NCBI GenBank assembly: GCA_018604165.1
Contig: CP075895.1
Span: 1,008,501 to 1,072,500, forward strand
Direction: 5' to 3'
Length of the DNA stretch: 64,000 bases
Source: Chitinophagaceae bacterium LGM1
GTDB taxonomy: Bacteria; Bacteroidota; Bacteroidia; Chitinophagales; Chitinophagaceae
Part shown: one piece after another, positions 35,943-43,742 of the stretch
Layout of the letters: each line of letters starts with the position of its first letter
How positions within the stretch are numbered: position 1 is the stretch's first letter
Notes under the pieces: model-generated
What the model was told of the DNA's origin: nothing
What the model saw: only the letters and a program-made list of their open reading frames with translations
Database searches by the model: none
Program-made: the position numbers and the translations under genes

Positions 35943-35968
35943 GTGTAGATTGCAGTCTTGTATAGAGT

Positions 35969-37312
35969 ATGAAAAACAGCATTATTACATTATGTATTGC
36001 CTGTATGTGTATTACAGGGCTACAAGCACAAGACAACAGAGCTAAAACGATAGACTCAGTATTAAGCGTATACAATAGGCAGGGTATGTTTAATGGTACA
36101 GTATTGGTAACCCAATATAACAGGCCATTTTTCGCTAAAGGCTACGGATACAAAGACGCAGTTAAAAAACAAGTAAACGATACAAATACCATTTTCCAGA
36201 TTGGTTCTATAACTAAAACATTCACAGCTACCATGATATTGATGCTGCAAGAGCAAGGTAAGCTGCATGTAAAAGACAAACTGGTAAAGTACTTGCCCGA
36301 TTACCCTGATGCAGATAAAATAACTGTTGAAAATTTGCTAACCCATACTTCGGGTATATACAACTATACAGAAGATACTGTTTTCGCAAATAAAGGTATG
36401 TTTACTGCAAAAAGCCGTAAAGAAATGTTAGCAGTTTTTAAAGATAAGCTGACGGGGATTGAACCAGGCACTATATTCAGTTACAGCAACTCAAATTATA
36501 TGTTGCTAGGCTATATTATTGAAGATATTACAGGGAAACCTTACTATACTGCCTTGCGTGAAATGATATTGCAACCACTCGGAATGCGCAATACAGGTTG
36601 CGATTTTGCTGTGTTGAAGAACAAAAACAAGGCAACAGGTTATTTTTCGATGGAAGATAATAATAGTATAAAAGCACCGTTGGTAGATTCTTCCGTGTCG
36701 TATGCGGCGGGCTGTATTTACACAACAGCAGGCGACTTGCTGAAATGGGCAGAAGCCGTACAAAAAGAACAGTTACTGAGCAAAACAAGTTGGCAAACCG
36801 CTACAACAGAGTACAAGCAACACTATGGATACGGGTGGATGATAGGAGAGGCATTATCTAAAAAAAGTATTGGACATAATGGTGGGGTGCATGGTTTTGT
36901 AGCCAATATGTTTATGACCAAAGAAGATGGGCACACAGTTATCCTGTTATCGAACGTAATGGATAATGACCTTGCTCCTATCAGGCGGAATATTACAGCT
37001 ATTATAAATGATAAGCCTTATGAGCTGCCTGAATTTCGCAAAGAAGTAAAATTGCCTGTGACATTATTAAAAGAATACATCGGCAGTTATGAGTTGGCTC
37101 CTAATTTCTTAATTAATATCACGTTGGAAGGTGATAAGCTGTTTGCTCAGGCAACAGGGCAAACCAAATTGCGTATCTATGCAGAACGTAAAGACTTTTT
37201 CTTTTTGAAACTGGTAGATGCGCAAATATCATTTGGACGAGATGCAAGCGCCAAGGTAGAAAAGCTAAGCTTAAGACAAGGTGGTAGGATAGTACTAGGT
37301 ATGAAGAAGTAG
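35969..37312 (+). CDS. Secreted serine hydrolase (class C beta-lactamase family)
   Basis: A 447-residue protein with signal peptide MKNSIITLCIACMCITGLQA. The beta-lactamase/transpeptidase fold is shown by the SxxK motif SITK (Ser80-Lys83), the YxN motif YSN (172-174) and the later HNGG in place of KTG. A C-terminal extension of about 100 residues (from about 345) is common in such Bacteroidota proteins. These periplasmic enzymes are usually D-Ala-D-Ala peptidases or esterases rather than true beta-lactamases. It lies between two genes for small secreted paralogs and has its own terminator. Confidence 0.9.
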   Translation: MKNSIITLCIACMCITGLQAQDNRAKTIDSVLSVYNRQGMFNGTVLVTQYNRPFFAKGYGYKDAVKKQVNDTNTIFQIGSITKTFTATMILMLQEQGKLHVKDKLVKYLPDYPDADKITVENLLTHTSGIYNYTEDTVFANKGMFTAKSRKEMLAVFKDKLTGIEPGTIFSYSNSNYMLLGYIIEDITGKPYYTALREMILQPLGMRNTGCDFAVLKNKNKATGYFSMEDNNSIKAPLVDSSVSYAAGCIYTTAGDLLKWAEAVQKEQLLSKTSWQTATTEYKQHYGYGWMIGEALSKKSIGHNGGVHGFVANMFMTKEDGHTVILLSNVMDNDLAPIRRNITAIINDKPYELPEFRKEVKLPVTLLKEYIGSYELAPNFLINITLEGDKLFAQATGQTKLRIYAERKDFFFLKLVDAQISFGRDASAKVEKLSLRQGGRIVLGMKK

Positions 37313-37340
37313 TAAAAACAATTTTTTCAATAGAAATATC

Positions 37341-37365
37341 AGCAGGCTATAGGCCTGCTTTTTTT
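37341..37365 (+). terminator. Terminator after the serine hydrolase gene
   Basis: AGCAGGC (37341-37347) and GCCTGCT (37353-37359) with a five-base loop are followed by a T tract. Confidence 0.85.
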
Positions 37366-37392
37366 ATTGATAATCAATAGGTTGGTGGTTAG

Positions 37393-37418
37393 GTTGTTAA
37401 TTGTCTGTTAGGTGCTTG
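37393..37418 (+). repeat. Upstream element shared by two paralogous genes, copy 2
   Basis: It matches 35186-35211 at 21 of 26 positions without gaps. It lies about 80 bases before the second small secreted paralog, so part of the promoter region may have been duplicated with the gene. Confidence 0.5.
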
Positions 37419-37498
37419 CAAAGTGCGGGTTAAACGGGCTGTGATTTTAGGTTAAAGGTGATTTGTATGGACATATTTGCAGTAAGAAACAAACTGTA

Positions 37499-38044
37499 AT
37501 GAAACAAACAATTTCCATCATCGGCATCCTTATCTGCAGCACAGGCGTATTTGCACAGCAAAGCAGCAATGGCTCTCAAACTGTACAGATGGGTGTGAGC
37601 AGCACCATAGAAATGGCTTTTACAGGTAGTGGTACGGCTACAGGTACAATTGTAAACCTGAACTTTAATACTGTAAATGATTATGCAAATGGTGTGGTGT
37701 CTGCCAATCAGGAATTGTCTGTAACATCTAACAGAAACTATACGGTAGCCATTAAAACAAATACATCCAATTTTACCTATACAGGTAGCACATCGCCTGC
37801 ACCCACTATGCCGGTAAATGTACTGAGCCTGCTGATAGCTAGCAATGCAACAGGTGGTGCTATTGTGAGTCCTTTTTCTACAACAGCTTACAGTACACTT
37901 AGTAATAGCAGCCAAATGATGCTGAACACTTGTACGGCAGGCAGCAACAAATTATTTGCTATAAAATACAAAGCTACTCCGGGGTTTATTTATCCTGCAG
38001 GTACTTATACAGTAGATGTTCTTTTCACAGCAACCCAACTATAA
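37499..38044 (+). CDS. Small secreted beta-rich protein (paralog 2)
   Basis: From the ATG at 37499 this is a 181-residue protein with signal peptide MKQTISIIGILICSTGVFAQ. The longer frame from 37463 adds 12 residues before the signal and is rejected. It is the closest relative of paralog 1 and shares NFNTVNDYANGVVSANQEL, NFTYTGSTSPAPTMPV, ATGGAIVSPFSTTAY and the C-terminal PAGTYTVDV..TATQL. One Cys (in LNTCTAG) has no partner in paralog 1. Codon use is ordinary. Paralog 3 begins 20 bases after its stop, so the two form an operon. Function unknown. Confidence 0.75.
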   Translation: MKQTISIIGILICSTGVFAQQSSNGSQTVQMGVSSTIEMAFTGSGTATGTIVNLNFNTVNDYANGVVSANQELSVTSNRNYTVAIKTNTSNFTYTGSTSPAPTMPVNVLSLLIASNATGGAIVSPFSTTAYSTLSNSSQMMLNTCTAGSNKLFAIKYKATPGFIYPAGTYTVDVLFTATQL

Positions 38045-38064
38045 ACCTGCAAAGCAAACAAAAA

Positions 38065-38640
38065 ATGAAAAGGACAAATAAGCAAATGAGCATAGTAATA
38101 AAAGCCATACTGGTTTTCGCTGCAGGTATGTTGTTGGCAGTTGGTGCTAATGCACAACAAGCCAATAGCAGTGCTACACAAACGGCTAATCTGAACCTTG
38201 CAGATGCTATAGAATTGTCATTCATCAACGGTGGTGGTGGTACAGTCAATCTTGGGTTTAATACCGCTTCAGAACTTATAAACGGTAAAGAGAGTATGAT
38301 GCAAGACATCAGGGTACGTTCTAACAGAAAGTTTAAAGTAGCTGTGTCAAGCTCTACTGCCAACTTTACGTATTCGGGTACTTCTATTGTTAATAACATC
38401 ATACCTGTAAGCACTGGTTTGAAAGTAATGGTAACGGCTAATAACACAGGTGGGTATATGACATTGTCTGCATTGCTTGGCTGGTTGGGCGTTAACTTTG
38501 GCAACAGTACTACCATACTTACCGCTTGCGACCCCGGTGGCAACCAGACATTTACTGTAAAATACAAAGCCACTCCGGGCATATTAGCAGCCCCCGGCAC
38601 TTATACCACAGAGGTGATTTTTACCGCTACACAGATGTAA
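38065..38640 (+). CDS. Small secreted beta-rich protein (paralog 3)
   Basis: A 191-residue protein with a signal peptide (MKRTNKQMSIVIKAILVF, cleaved after ANA). It is the most divergent of the three paralogs but keeps the plan: ATQTANLNLADAIELSF, LGFNTASELINGKESM, an SNRKFKVAVSSSTANFTYSG block and the end APGTYTTEVIFTATQM. A Gly-rich loop (GGGGT) replaces the GSATG stretch of the others. It is cotranscribed with paralog 2. I do not recognise a named family. Confidence 0.72.
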   Translation: MKRTNKQMSIVIKAILVFAAGMLLAVGANAQQANSSATQTANLNLADAIELSFINGGGGTVNLGFNTASELINGKESMMQDIRVRSNRKFKVAVSSSTANFTYSGTSIVNNIIPVSTGLKVMVTANNTGGYMTLSALLGWLGVNFGNSTTILTACDPGGNQTFTVKYKATPGILAAPGTYTTEVIFTATQM

Positions 38641-38728
38641 AACGTAGCATGGTTAAACGGCTGTTAAGTAGCACAGTATTTTTTGAAAGGGTAATACACT
38701 AACTGATATTTACACAAAACAAAAAAAC

Positions 38729-38893
38729 ATGAAAGCACACAGTCTTACATCTCGCCCAAAACCTTTTGGTAATAAAGTGCTGCATTACTTCACCAAGCTC
38801 AATCCGTTTCGCGGAGAGTTGGTAGAGGTGGAGATGAAAGTAGTAGGCAAGCGTATTGTGTATTCTTATACTAAAATCAGGGAAACGAATTAA
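38729..38893 (+). CDS. Small basic protein (54 residues)
   Basis: An ATG at 38729 opens a 54-codon frame to the TAA at 38891. The product is basic: MKAHSLTSRPKPFGNK, then a hydrophobic/aromatic middle (VLHYFTKLNPF) and a beta-like KVVGKRIVYSYTKI end. The A-rich leader just before it (CACAAAACAAAAAAAC) resembles that of small secreted paralog 1, which supports real translation. There is no signal peptide. It lies 88 bases after paralog 3 and 39 bases before the membrane protease gene. No family recognised. Confidence 0.55.
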   Translation: MKAHSLTSRPKPFGNKVLHYFTKLNPFRGELVEVEMKVVGKRIVYSYTKIRETN

Positions 38894-38932
38894 TCTATTC
38901 CGCAAGCAATAATATTATATTCATAGTCGTTA

Positions 38933-39571
38933 GTGATAAAGCCTATAAATAACGTCCGTATCTTTTTAGTATTCTTTTTAATGGCTATTGTAGGAACACT
39001 TGCTCATGAGTGCGGTCATGCAATAGCAGGTTCGTTGGTGGGGTTTCAAACATCCATTAGCTACGCATATACACATTGCTATAATTGTAAACACTTGTAC
39101 GATTCCGCGGATGTGATGGGTAAATTGGCAGACTATGAGCACAAGCGTATGCTTTTTACATTAGGTGGACCGCTGCAAACTATGCTGACAGGTACTATTG
39201 GTGTTGCAGGTTTGTTGTATATCAGAATGCGCACCGCAGTAGATGCATACAAGCCTAAGCACCTGCTATGGCTTACATTGGCTTTTTTCTGGAGTAGGGC
39301 TGTGTTTAATGAGGTGCTGTTGTGGGGCAATTATCTTATTAATAATCAGTGGGCTCGTAGCGGAGATGAAACAAAACTGTTCACTTATTTTAACATGCCG
39401 CAAATCTACGGGCATCTAATACTTTTCTGTGTTAGTAGTGCTATACTGTTGTGGGTTACATTTGGCATACTGCAACAACACCGCAAACAATTCATTATTT
39501 GGGGTGCTGTTGGTAGCTTATGTGGGGGCTTGCTGTGGGTGTATATAGTGGGGAAGTATGTAATGCCGTAA
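38933..39571 (+). CDS. Membrane-embedded HExxH metalloprotease-like protein
   Basis: A 212-residue integral membrane protein with about five or six membrane helices. The first helix carries HECGH (25-29), and a later LGGPLQTMLTG (about 76-86) looks like the second conserved segment of M50-type site-2 proteases. No PDZ domain and no clear LDG motif are present, so activity is uncertain. The start is a GTG; the next in-frame ATG lies inside the first helix, too late. It may act on a membrane or secreted neighbour, but nothing here shows a substrate. Confidence 0.7.
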   Translation: MIKPINNVRIFLVFFLMAIVGTLAHECGHAIAGSLVGFQTSISYAYTHCYNCKHLYDSADVMGKLADYEHKRMLFTLGGPLQTMLTGTIGVAGLLYIRMRTAVDAYKPKHLLWLTLAFFWSRAVFNEVLLWGNYLINNQWARSGDETKLFTYFNMPQIYGHLILFCVSSAILLWVTFGILQQHRKQFIIWGAVGSLCGGLLWVYIVGKYVMP

Positions 39572-39579
39572 AACAACAC

Positions 39580-39600
39580 AGCCCCTCTTGTAGAGGGGCT
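39580..39600. terminator. Hairpin between convergent genes
   Basis: AGCCCCTCT (39580-39588) and AGAGGGGCT (39592-39600) pair perfectly around a three-base loop. There is no T tract on either side, so it may act as a 3' end stabiliser as much as a terminator. Confidence 0.7.
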
Positions 39601-39634
39601 GCTGAATATATCGAAACGGGCAATCAAAATATGG

Positions 39635-40570
39635 TTATGCCACCAGTGTTTCCAGTACGGCATTCATGCTGCGCACTGCTTCTGCGCTTTTGTTGAATGC
39701 GTCTTGTTCTTCGGCGTTCAGTTTGTAGTCTATTATTTTTTCCCAGCCGTTGCTGCCTATTACTACAGGTACGCCCAGACATATATCGCTCTGTCCGTAT
39801 TCCCCATCTAACGCTACACAGCAAGGGAATACTTTTTTCTGATTACGGATGATGCTTTCTACAAGCAATGCTCCTGCCGCTCCTGGTGCATACCATGCAC
39901 TTGTGCCAAGCAGTTTGGTAAGGGTAGCACCACCTACCATTGTATCGGCTGCTATTTGTTTCAGTTGCTCTTCGTTCAGGAAATTGCTAACCGGAGTGCT
40001 GTTCAGCGTTGCATGGCGTGTAAGCGGTATCATAGTAGTATCGCCGTGTCCACCTATTACTACTGCGTGCAGGTCGTTTTGCGAACAGTTGAGCGACATT
40101 TGCAGGTATGTTTTAAAACGCGCACTATCCAGTATGCCACCCATACCTATAATGCGGTTTTTTGGCAAGCCTGTAGCTTTCAGCGTCAGGTATGTCATGG
40201 TATCCATCGGGTTGCTTATCACCACGATGATGGTATTAGGAGAATGTTGTAACAGGTTTTTAGCAACTGTTTCTACTATTTTGGCATTGGTACCTATCAG
40301 TTCTTCGCGCGTCATACCCGGTTTGCGTGGTATGCCAGATGTGATAACACAAACATCTGAGTTGGCAGTTTTACTATAGTCGTTGGTGCTGCCGATAACA
40401 CGTGTATCGAAGCCCAGCAGCGACGATGTCTGCATAATATCCAAAGCCTTGCCTTCCGCAAAACCTTCTTTAATGTCAACCAGTACCAGTTCTTCAACCA
40501 AACCCCTGCGGGCAATGTTGTCGGCACAAGTAGCGCCTACTGCGCCTGCACCCACTACAGTTACTTTCAT
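39635..40570 (-). CDS. mdh: Malate dehydrogenase
   Basis: A 311-residue NAD-dependent malate dehydrogenase of the LDH-like class (malate to oxaloacetate in the TCA cycle). It begins MKVTVVGAGAVGATCADNIA, the NAD-binding GxGxxG loop. TSGIPRKPGMTREEL carries the substrate-binding Arg, SNPMDTMTYL follows, and GGHGDTTMIPL carries the catalytic His. A minus-strand TATCTTTG box (40620-40613) 43 bases upstream is the likely -7 element. It is convergent with the membrane protease gene. Confidence 0.95.
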   Translation of the reverse strand: MKVTVVGAGAVGATCADNIARRGLVEELVLVDIKEGFAEGKALDIMQTSSLLGFDTRVIGSTNDYSKTANSDVCVITSGIPRKPGMTREELIGTNAKIVETVAKNLLQHSPNTIIVVISNPMDTMTYLTLKATGLPKNRIIGMGGILDSARFKTYLQMSLNCSQNDLHAVVIGGHGDTTMIPLTRHATLNSTPVSNFLNEEQLKQIAADTMVGGATLTKLLGTSAWYAPGAAGALLVESIIRNQKKVFPCCVALDGEYGQSDICLGVPVVIGSNGWEKIIDYKLNAEEQDAFNKSAEAVRSMNAVLETLVA

Positions 40571-40731
40571 TGTATGCTATTCTTTTTATTGTTAGGTAAT
40601 TAATAATCGGGGCAAAGATAGGGGGTTTTGGGTATCAGGTACGATGATTTTACCCATTTTGGCATGATTTTTTCTTTACATACATTATAGGTTGCCCGTT
40701 ACGCGATAGGTTAAAGAAAAAATTTCAGGTT

Positions 40732-40869
40732 ATGGAAATGAAAAAGGAATACGAAGCACCTGCCAATGCACCGTCTGTAATAACTATGCTGGCATTACTT
40801 ACGGGCTTGTCTTTATTTTTAGCTGCTGCTGTATTTATAGTTTTTTCGGTTTCGGAAGTACTCCCTTAG
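40732..40869 (+). CDS. Possible single-pass membrane microprotein (45 residues)
   Basis: An ATG at 40732 opens a 45-codon frame. The product has a short charged N-terminus (MEMKKEYEAPANAPS) followed by one strongly hydrophobic segment (about 17-39) and a short tail. The layout is typical of single-pass membrane microproteins. Its last 51 bases overlap the 3' end of the convergent transglutaminase-like gene, which weakens the case. No clear Shine-Dalgarno or -7 box was found. Confidence 0.4.
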   Translation: MEMKKEYEAPANAPSVITMLALLTGLSLFLAAAVFIVFSVSEVLP

Positions 40870-41658
40870 CGCGCGTATCTCTGGTCTGAAGAGTCTGAAT
40901 GCTATGAGTAATGATAGTACAAAGCTACCCGCGCCTATTAATACAATAGCGTGATTCAGCCGTATCATATAGTAGCGTAGCGAGAACTTTTCAGTTTTCT
41001 CTTTACCCACAAAAAAGGCGGTTGCCCTGTATATCACTTTCGATACAAGACCAAGTTTGCCCCAGTTGGTGTATTTCCATCCGTATTGATAATTGTATAG
41101 TTTAGTATAACCAGTAGGTGTTTGTGCAGCGTAATACGTGTTCCAATATTTAGCCACAGTATCTATCTCCACCATTTCGTTATTAGCATTGCGATATACG
41201 ATACCATAAAACGGATCAACAAGTAGTAGTTTATTATTTTGCTCCAGTACGATGGTGATGTGCATACCTTCTCTTCCCGGTCCGTTCATAATGACGAATT
41301 TGCTCCTGTAGCCTGCCCGCGCCATCAATCGTGCATAAAAACTTGCATATGCACCACATGCCCCTTTGCCAAAATAAAAATTACTGAACGAACTGTGTGT
41401 GAATAATGTTTTGGGAGAGGTGAATGTTTTATTGCCAAATAGGTTTTTCATAGGGTTTTGCATCAAGTGAGTATAGTACATTGCAGTATCTGCAAGGCAG
41501 CTTAAATCGTTGCTTTTGCAACGGGTAGTTACTTCTGCTGATATATGTTGTACCAATTCATCCTCATACTTCCAGTCGCTGTAACTCAGAATGGTAAACA
41601 TTAACAGAAAACCGGCTAAAAAAATAAACCCGAATCCTGCAATTTTTCTAAATAACAT
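40819..41658 (-). CDS. Transglutaminase-like membrane protein
   Basis: A 279-residue protein with an N-terminal membrane helix (about 5-26) and a second near the C-terminus (about 237-260), so the domain between them faces the periplasm. It has a transglutaminase/cysteine-peptidase-like triad: Cys101 in GKGACGAYA, His133 in EGMHITIV and Asp148 in LLVDPFYG. Such domains cut or remodel peptide bonds in the envelope. It has its own two-box promoter. The C-terminal basic tail (RNRKNYKYSSS) would be cytoplasmic. Substrate unknown. Confidence 0.8.
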   Translation of the reverse strand: MLFRKIAGFGFIFLAGFLLMFTILSYSDWKYEDELVQHISAEVTTRCKSNDLSCLADTAMYYTHLMQNPMKNLFGNKTFTSPKTLFTHSSFSNFYFGKGACGAYASFYARLMARAGYRSKFVIMNGPGREGMHITIVLEQNNKLLLVDPFYGIVYRNANNEMVEIDTVAKYWNTYYAAQTPTGYTKLYNYQYGWKYTNWGKLGLVSKVIYRATAFFVGKEKTEKFSLRYYMIRLNHAIVLIGAGSFVLSLLIAFRLFRPEIRALREYFRNRKNYKYSSS

Positions 41659-41698
41659 GTGTGGTGTTTTTTGATAAGGTTACAGTAGAGAGGAAGCG

Positions 41699-41728
41699 CA
41701 AATGTAGAGTTTAGAATTAATTCTACAA
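41699..41728 (-). promoter_or_regulatory. Promoter of the transglutaminase-like gene
   Basis: On the minus strand, TTG (41728-41726) and TACATTTG (41706-41699) are separated by 19 bases, an exact fit to the Bacteroidota -33/-7 pattern. The start codon lies 40 bases downstream. The rest of the 281-base gap up to the next gene shows only a second CAAATGTA copy (41753-41760) and no gene. Confidence 0.7.
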
Positions 41729-41939
41729 CACGGCTCGTCATATAATTATGCCCAAATGTATAACCTGTTCAAACTGTATGTTGATATTTACCTGAAGGTT
41801 AAACGAATGATAGTATTACTACTGGATACGATGAAAAATAATGTGCATAAGGATATACAAATGCAGCATCTGTACCAGAGAAAGAACGGTTTATAAGGTT
41901 ATAAATCATTTCTTTACCTTCGCCATAAGATTATAGTTT

Positions 41940-43313
41940 ATGAACGCAGCAAGACGCGTGTACGATAACGTACTGCAAACAATTGGTGATACACCGCTTA
42001 TAAAACTAAACAGGGTAACGGCAGACTTGCCATGCCCGGTGTATGCCAAAGTTGACTTCTACAACCCCGGCAACAGCATTAAAGACCGTATGGCACTGAA
42101 GATGCTGGAAGTGGCAGAGAAAGAAGGCAAGATAAAACCCGGCGGCACTATTATAGAAGGTACAAGCGGCAACACAGGTATGGGGCTTGCTTTGGCTGCA
42201 ATCATCAAAGGGTATAAGTGTATTTTCGCTACAACAGATAAGCAATCGAAAGAGAAAGTAGATATACTGAAAGCCGTAGGCGCAGAGGTAATAGTATGCC
42301 CTACAAATGTAGAACCCGAAGACCCTCGCTCTTACTACTCAGTATCAAAACGCTTGGCTACAGAGATACCTAATAGCTGGTACGTAAACCAATACGATAA
42401 CCTCGCTAACAGATTGGCACACTACGAAAGTACTGCCCCCGAAATATGGGAACAGACAGAAGGCAAGGTAACGCATATAGTAGTAGCGAGTGGTACAGGC
42501 GGTACGATAACAGGTATAGGCATGTTCATGAAAGAAAAGAACCCGGATATAAAAATGTGGGCGATAGATACCTACGGCTCACTACTGAAAAAATGGTTTG
42601 ACACAGGCGAACTGGACATGAACGAAGTACACCCTTATATATCCGAAGGTTTTGGTGAGGACTTTTTGCCGCAGAACTATATAAAAGAGGTAATAGACCA
42701 TTTTGAAAAAGTAACTGATAAAGATGGTGCTGTGATGGCGCGCCGCATAGCCAAAGAAGAAGGTTTGTTTGTTGGATACTCTGCCGGCTCTGTAATAGCA
42801 GGCTTGAAGCAAATGAAGCAACACCTAAAACCAACCGACTTAGTAGTAGTTGTTTTTCACGACCATGGTAGCCGATATGTGGGTAAGATATATAATGATG
42901 AGTGGATGCTGGACCGTGGCTTCCTTGAAGTATCAACCGTGCGCGATTTGATAGGCGGGCTTGGTCGTCGCCGTTTGGTAACCATAGATGAAGATGCCAA
43001 AGTAAGCGACGCACTAGAACTGATGAAGAAGTATGACATAGAACAAATACCTGTGCTGAAAGGCACAGAGGTAACAGGTGCCATCACGCAGGCTGGCTTG
43101 TTCAAGCGGATGATAGAGAATGTGGATGTAAAAGATTTCAGCATTGGCGATGTAAAAGAAACAGCTATGCCGCTGGTAGAAATGGATATGCCGCTGGAAC
43201 GCCTGAAACATTACATCAGCAAAGACAATGGCGCGGTGCTTTCAAAAGACGATAGCGGACAATATCACATCCTTACCAAATACGATGTGCTGAACGCCTT
43301 TAGTAAAGGGTAG
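41940..43313 (+). CDS. Cystathionine beta-synthase-type PLP enzyme with CBS pair
   Basis: A 457-residue PLP enzyme. The fold-type II catalytic domain (about 1-330) has the PLP Lys48 in NPGNSIKDRMALK, the phosphate-binding loop GTSGNTG (74-80) and GTGGTITGIG. Two CBS domains follow (about 335-455, starting TVRDLIGGLG). This is the layout of cystathionine beta-synthase (homocysteine plus serine to cystathionine), although some bacterial members act as cysteine synthases. CBS pairs usually sense adenosyl ligands such as SAM. It stands alone, with no other sulfur-metabolism gene next to it. Confidence 0.88.
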   Translation: MNAARRVYDNVLQTIGDTPLIKLNRVTADLPCPVYAKVDFYNPGNSIKDRMALKMLEVAEKEGKIKPGGTIIEGTSGNTGMGLALAAIIKGYKCIFATTDKQSKEKVDILKAVGAEVIVCPTNVEPEDPRSYYSVSKRLATEIPNSWYVNQYDNLANRLAHYESTAPEIWEQTEGKVTHIVVASGTGGTITGIGMFMKEKNPDIKMWAIDTYGSLLKKWFDTGELDMNEVHPYISEGFGEDFLPQNYIKEVIDHFEKVTDKDGAVMARRIAKEEGLFVGYSAGSVIAGLKQMKQHLKPTDLVVVVFHDHGSRYVGKIYNDEWMLDRGFLEVSTVRDLIGGLGRRRLVTIDEDAKVSDALELMKKYDIEQIPVLKGTEVTGAITQAGLFKRMIENVDVKDFSIGDVKETAMPLVEMDMPLERLKHYISKDNGAVLSKDDSGQYHILTKYDVLNAFSKG

Positions 43314-43358
43314 CATTATTGTTGATTGGTTGAATAGTTGATTTGTTGCCATGCTTTT

Positions 43359-43386
43359 TTTTGACTTTTGAATTTTGACTTTTGAA
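43359..43386 (+). repeat. 14-bp tandem repeat, two copies
   Basis: TTTTGACTTTTGAA occurs twice in a row (43359-43372 and 43373-43386). The TTG start codon of the next gene (43382) lies in the second copy. The upstream spacer (43317-43350) is also low-complexity with repeated TTGATT-like words. Confidence 0.7.
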
Positions 43387-43720
43387 TTTCATTGACAAAT
43401 ACATCAAAAAGCCACCCGTGTTATTTCCACTGGTGGCTTTGTTTCATATCGGGTTGCTGGTGTTTAGCATATACAATGCAAGCACCGAGCCATTATCTTC
43501 ATTGATATGGTTAGAGCCTCTATGGATGTTGGCATACACTATAGCATGGTTATTTGTATGTGGTATGCAGCGTTGGGCGGCATATACATACATTGCCATT
43601 ACAACTTTTAATCTCGGGCTGCATTTTTTTATGAAGGATGGGCCGTATGACAGTAGTTTATTTTTGACAGATGCTATTTTTGCCATGATAGTGATGTCGT
43701 ACATAAAAAGATTTCCCTAA
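43382..43720 (+). CDS. Small integral membrane protein, unknown
   Basis: A 112-residue membrane protein with about four hydrophobic segments (about 14-32, 44-59, 65-82 and 92-108). The start is a TTG inside a 14-bp tandem repeat; the next ATG lies within the second helix and would truncate the protein. Its last codons (TTC CCC TAA) run into an interspersed repeat that supplies the stop. Topology suggests a short four-helix bundle. No motif is recognised. Confidence 0.65.
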   Translation: MNFIDKYIKKPPVLFPLVALFHIGLLVFSIYNASTEPLSSLIWLEPLWMLAYTIAWLFVCGMQRWAAYTYIAITTFNLGLHFFMKDGPYDSSLFLTDAIFAMIVMSYIKRFP

Positions 43721-43740
43721 ATCCCCCAAAGGGTACTTTA
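43714..43740. repeat. Interspersed CCCTAAAT-type repeat, copy 1
   Basis: The word CCCTAAATCCCCCAAAGGG followed by TACTT closely matches 44914-44940. The element provides the TAA stop of the membrane protein gene (43718-43720) and lies directly before the start of the next gene. CCC/GGG arms can form a small hairpin. Confidence 0.65.
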
Positions 43741-43742
43741 AT

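Noticed and set aside
35969..37312. Serine hydrolase as an antibiotic-resistance beta-lactamase
   Set aside because: The SxxK and YxN motifs are shared with D-Ala-D-Ala peptidases and esterases, and the third motif is HNGG, so resistance cannot be claimed.
38025..38600. 191-codon open frame antisense to the third secreted paralog
   Set aside because: The sense protein is supported by two paralogs and a signal peptide; the antisense frame is a by-product of low stop content.
41807..41896. 29-codon frame upstream of the PLP enzyme gene
   Set aside because: Nothing beyond an open frame supports it.
43313..43392. CRISPR-like short repeats
   Set aside because: Only two 14-base units directly adjacent, without spacers or cas genes.
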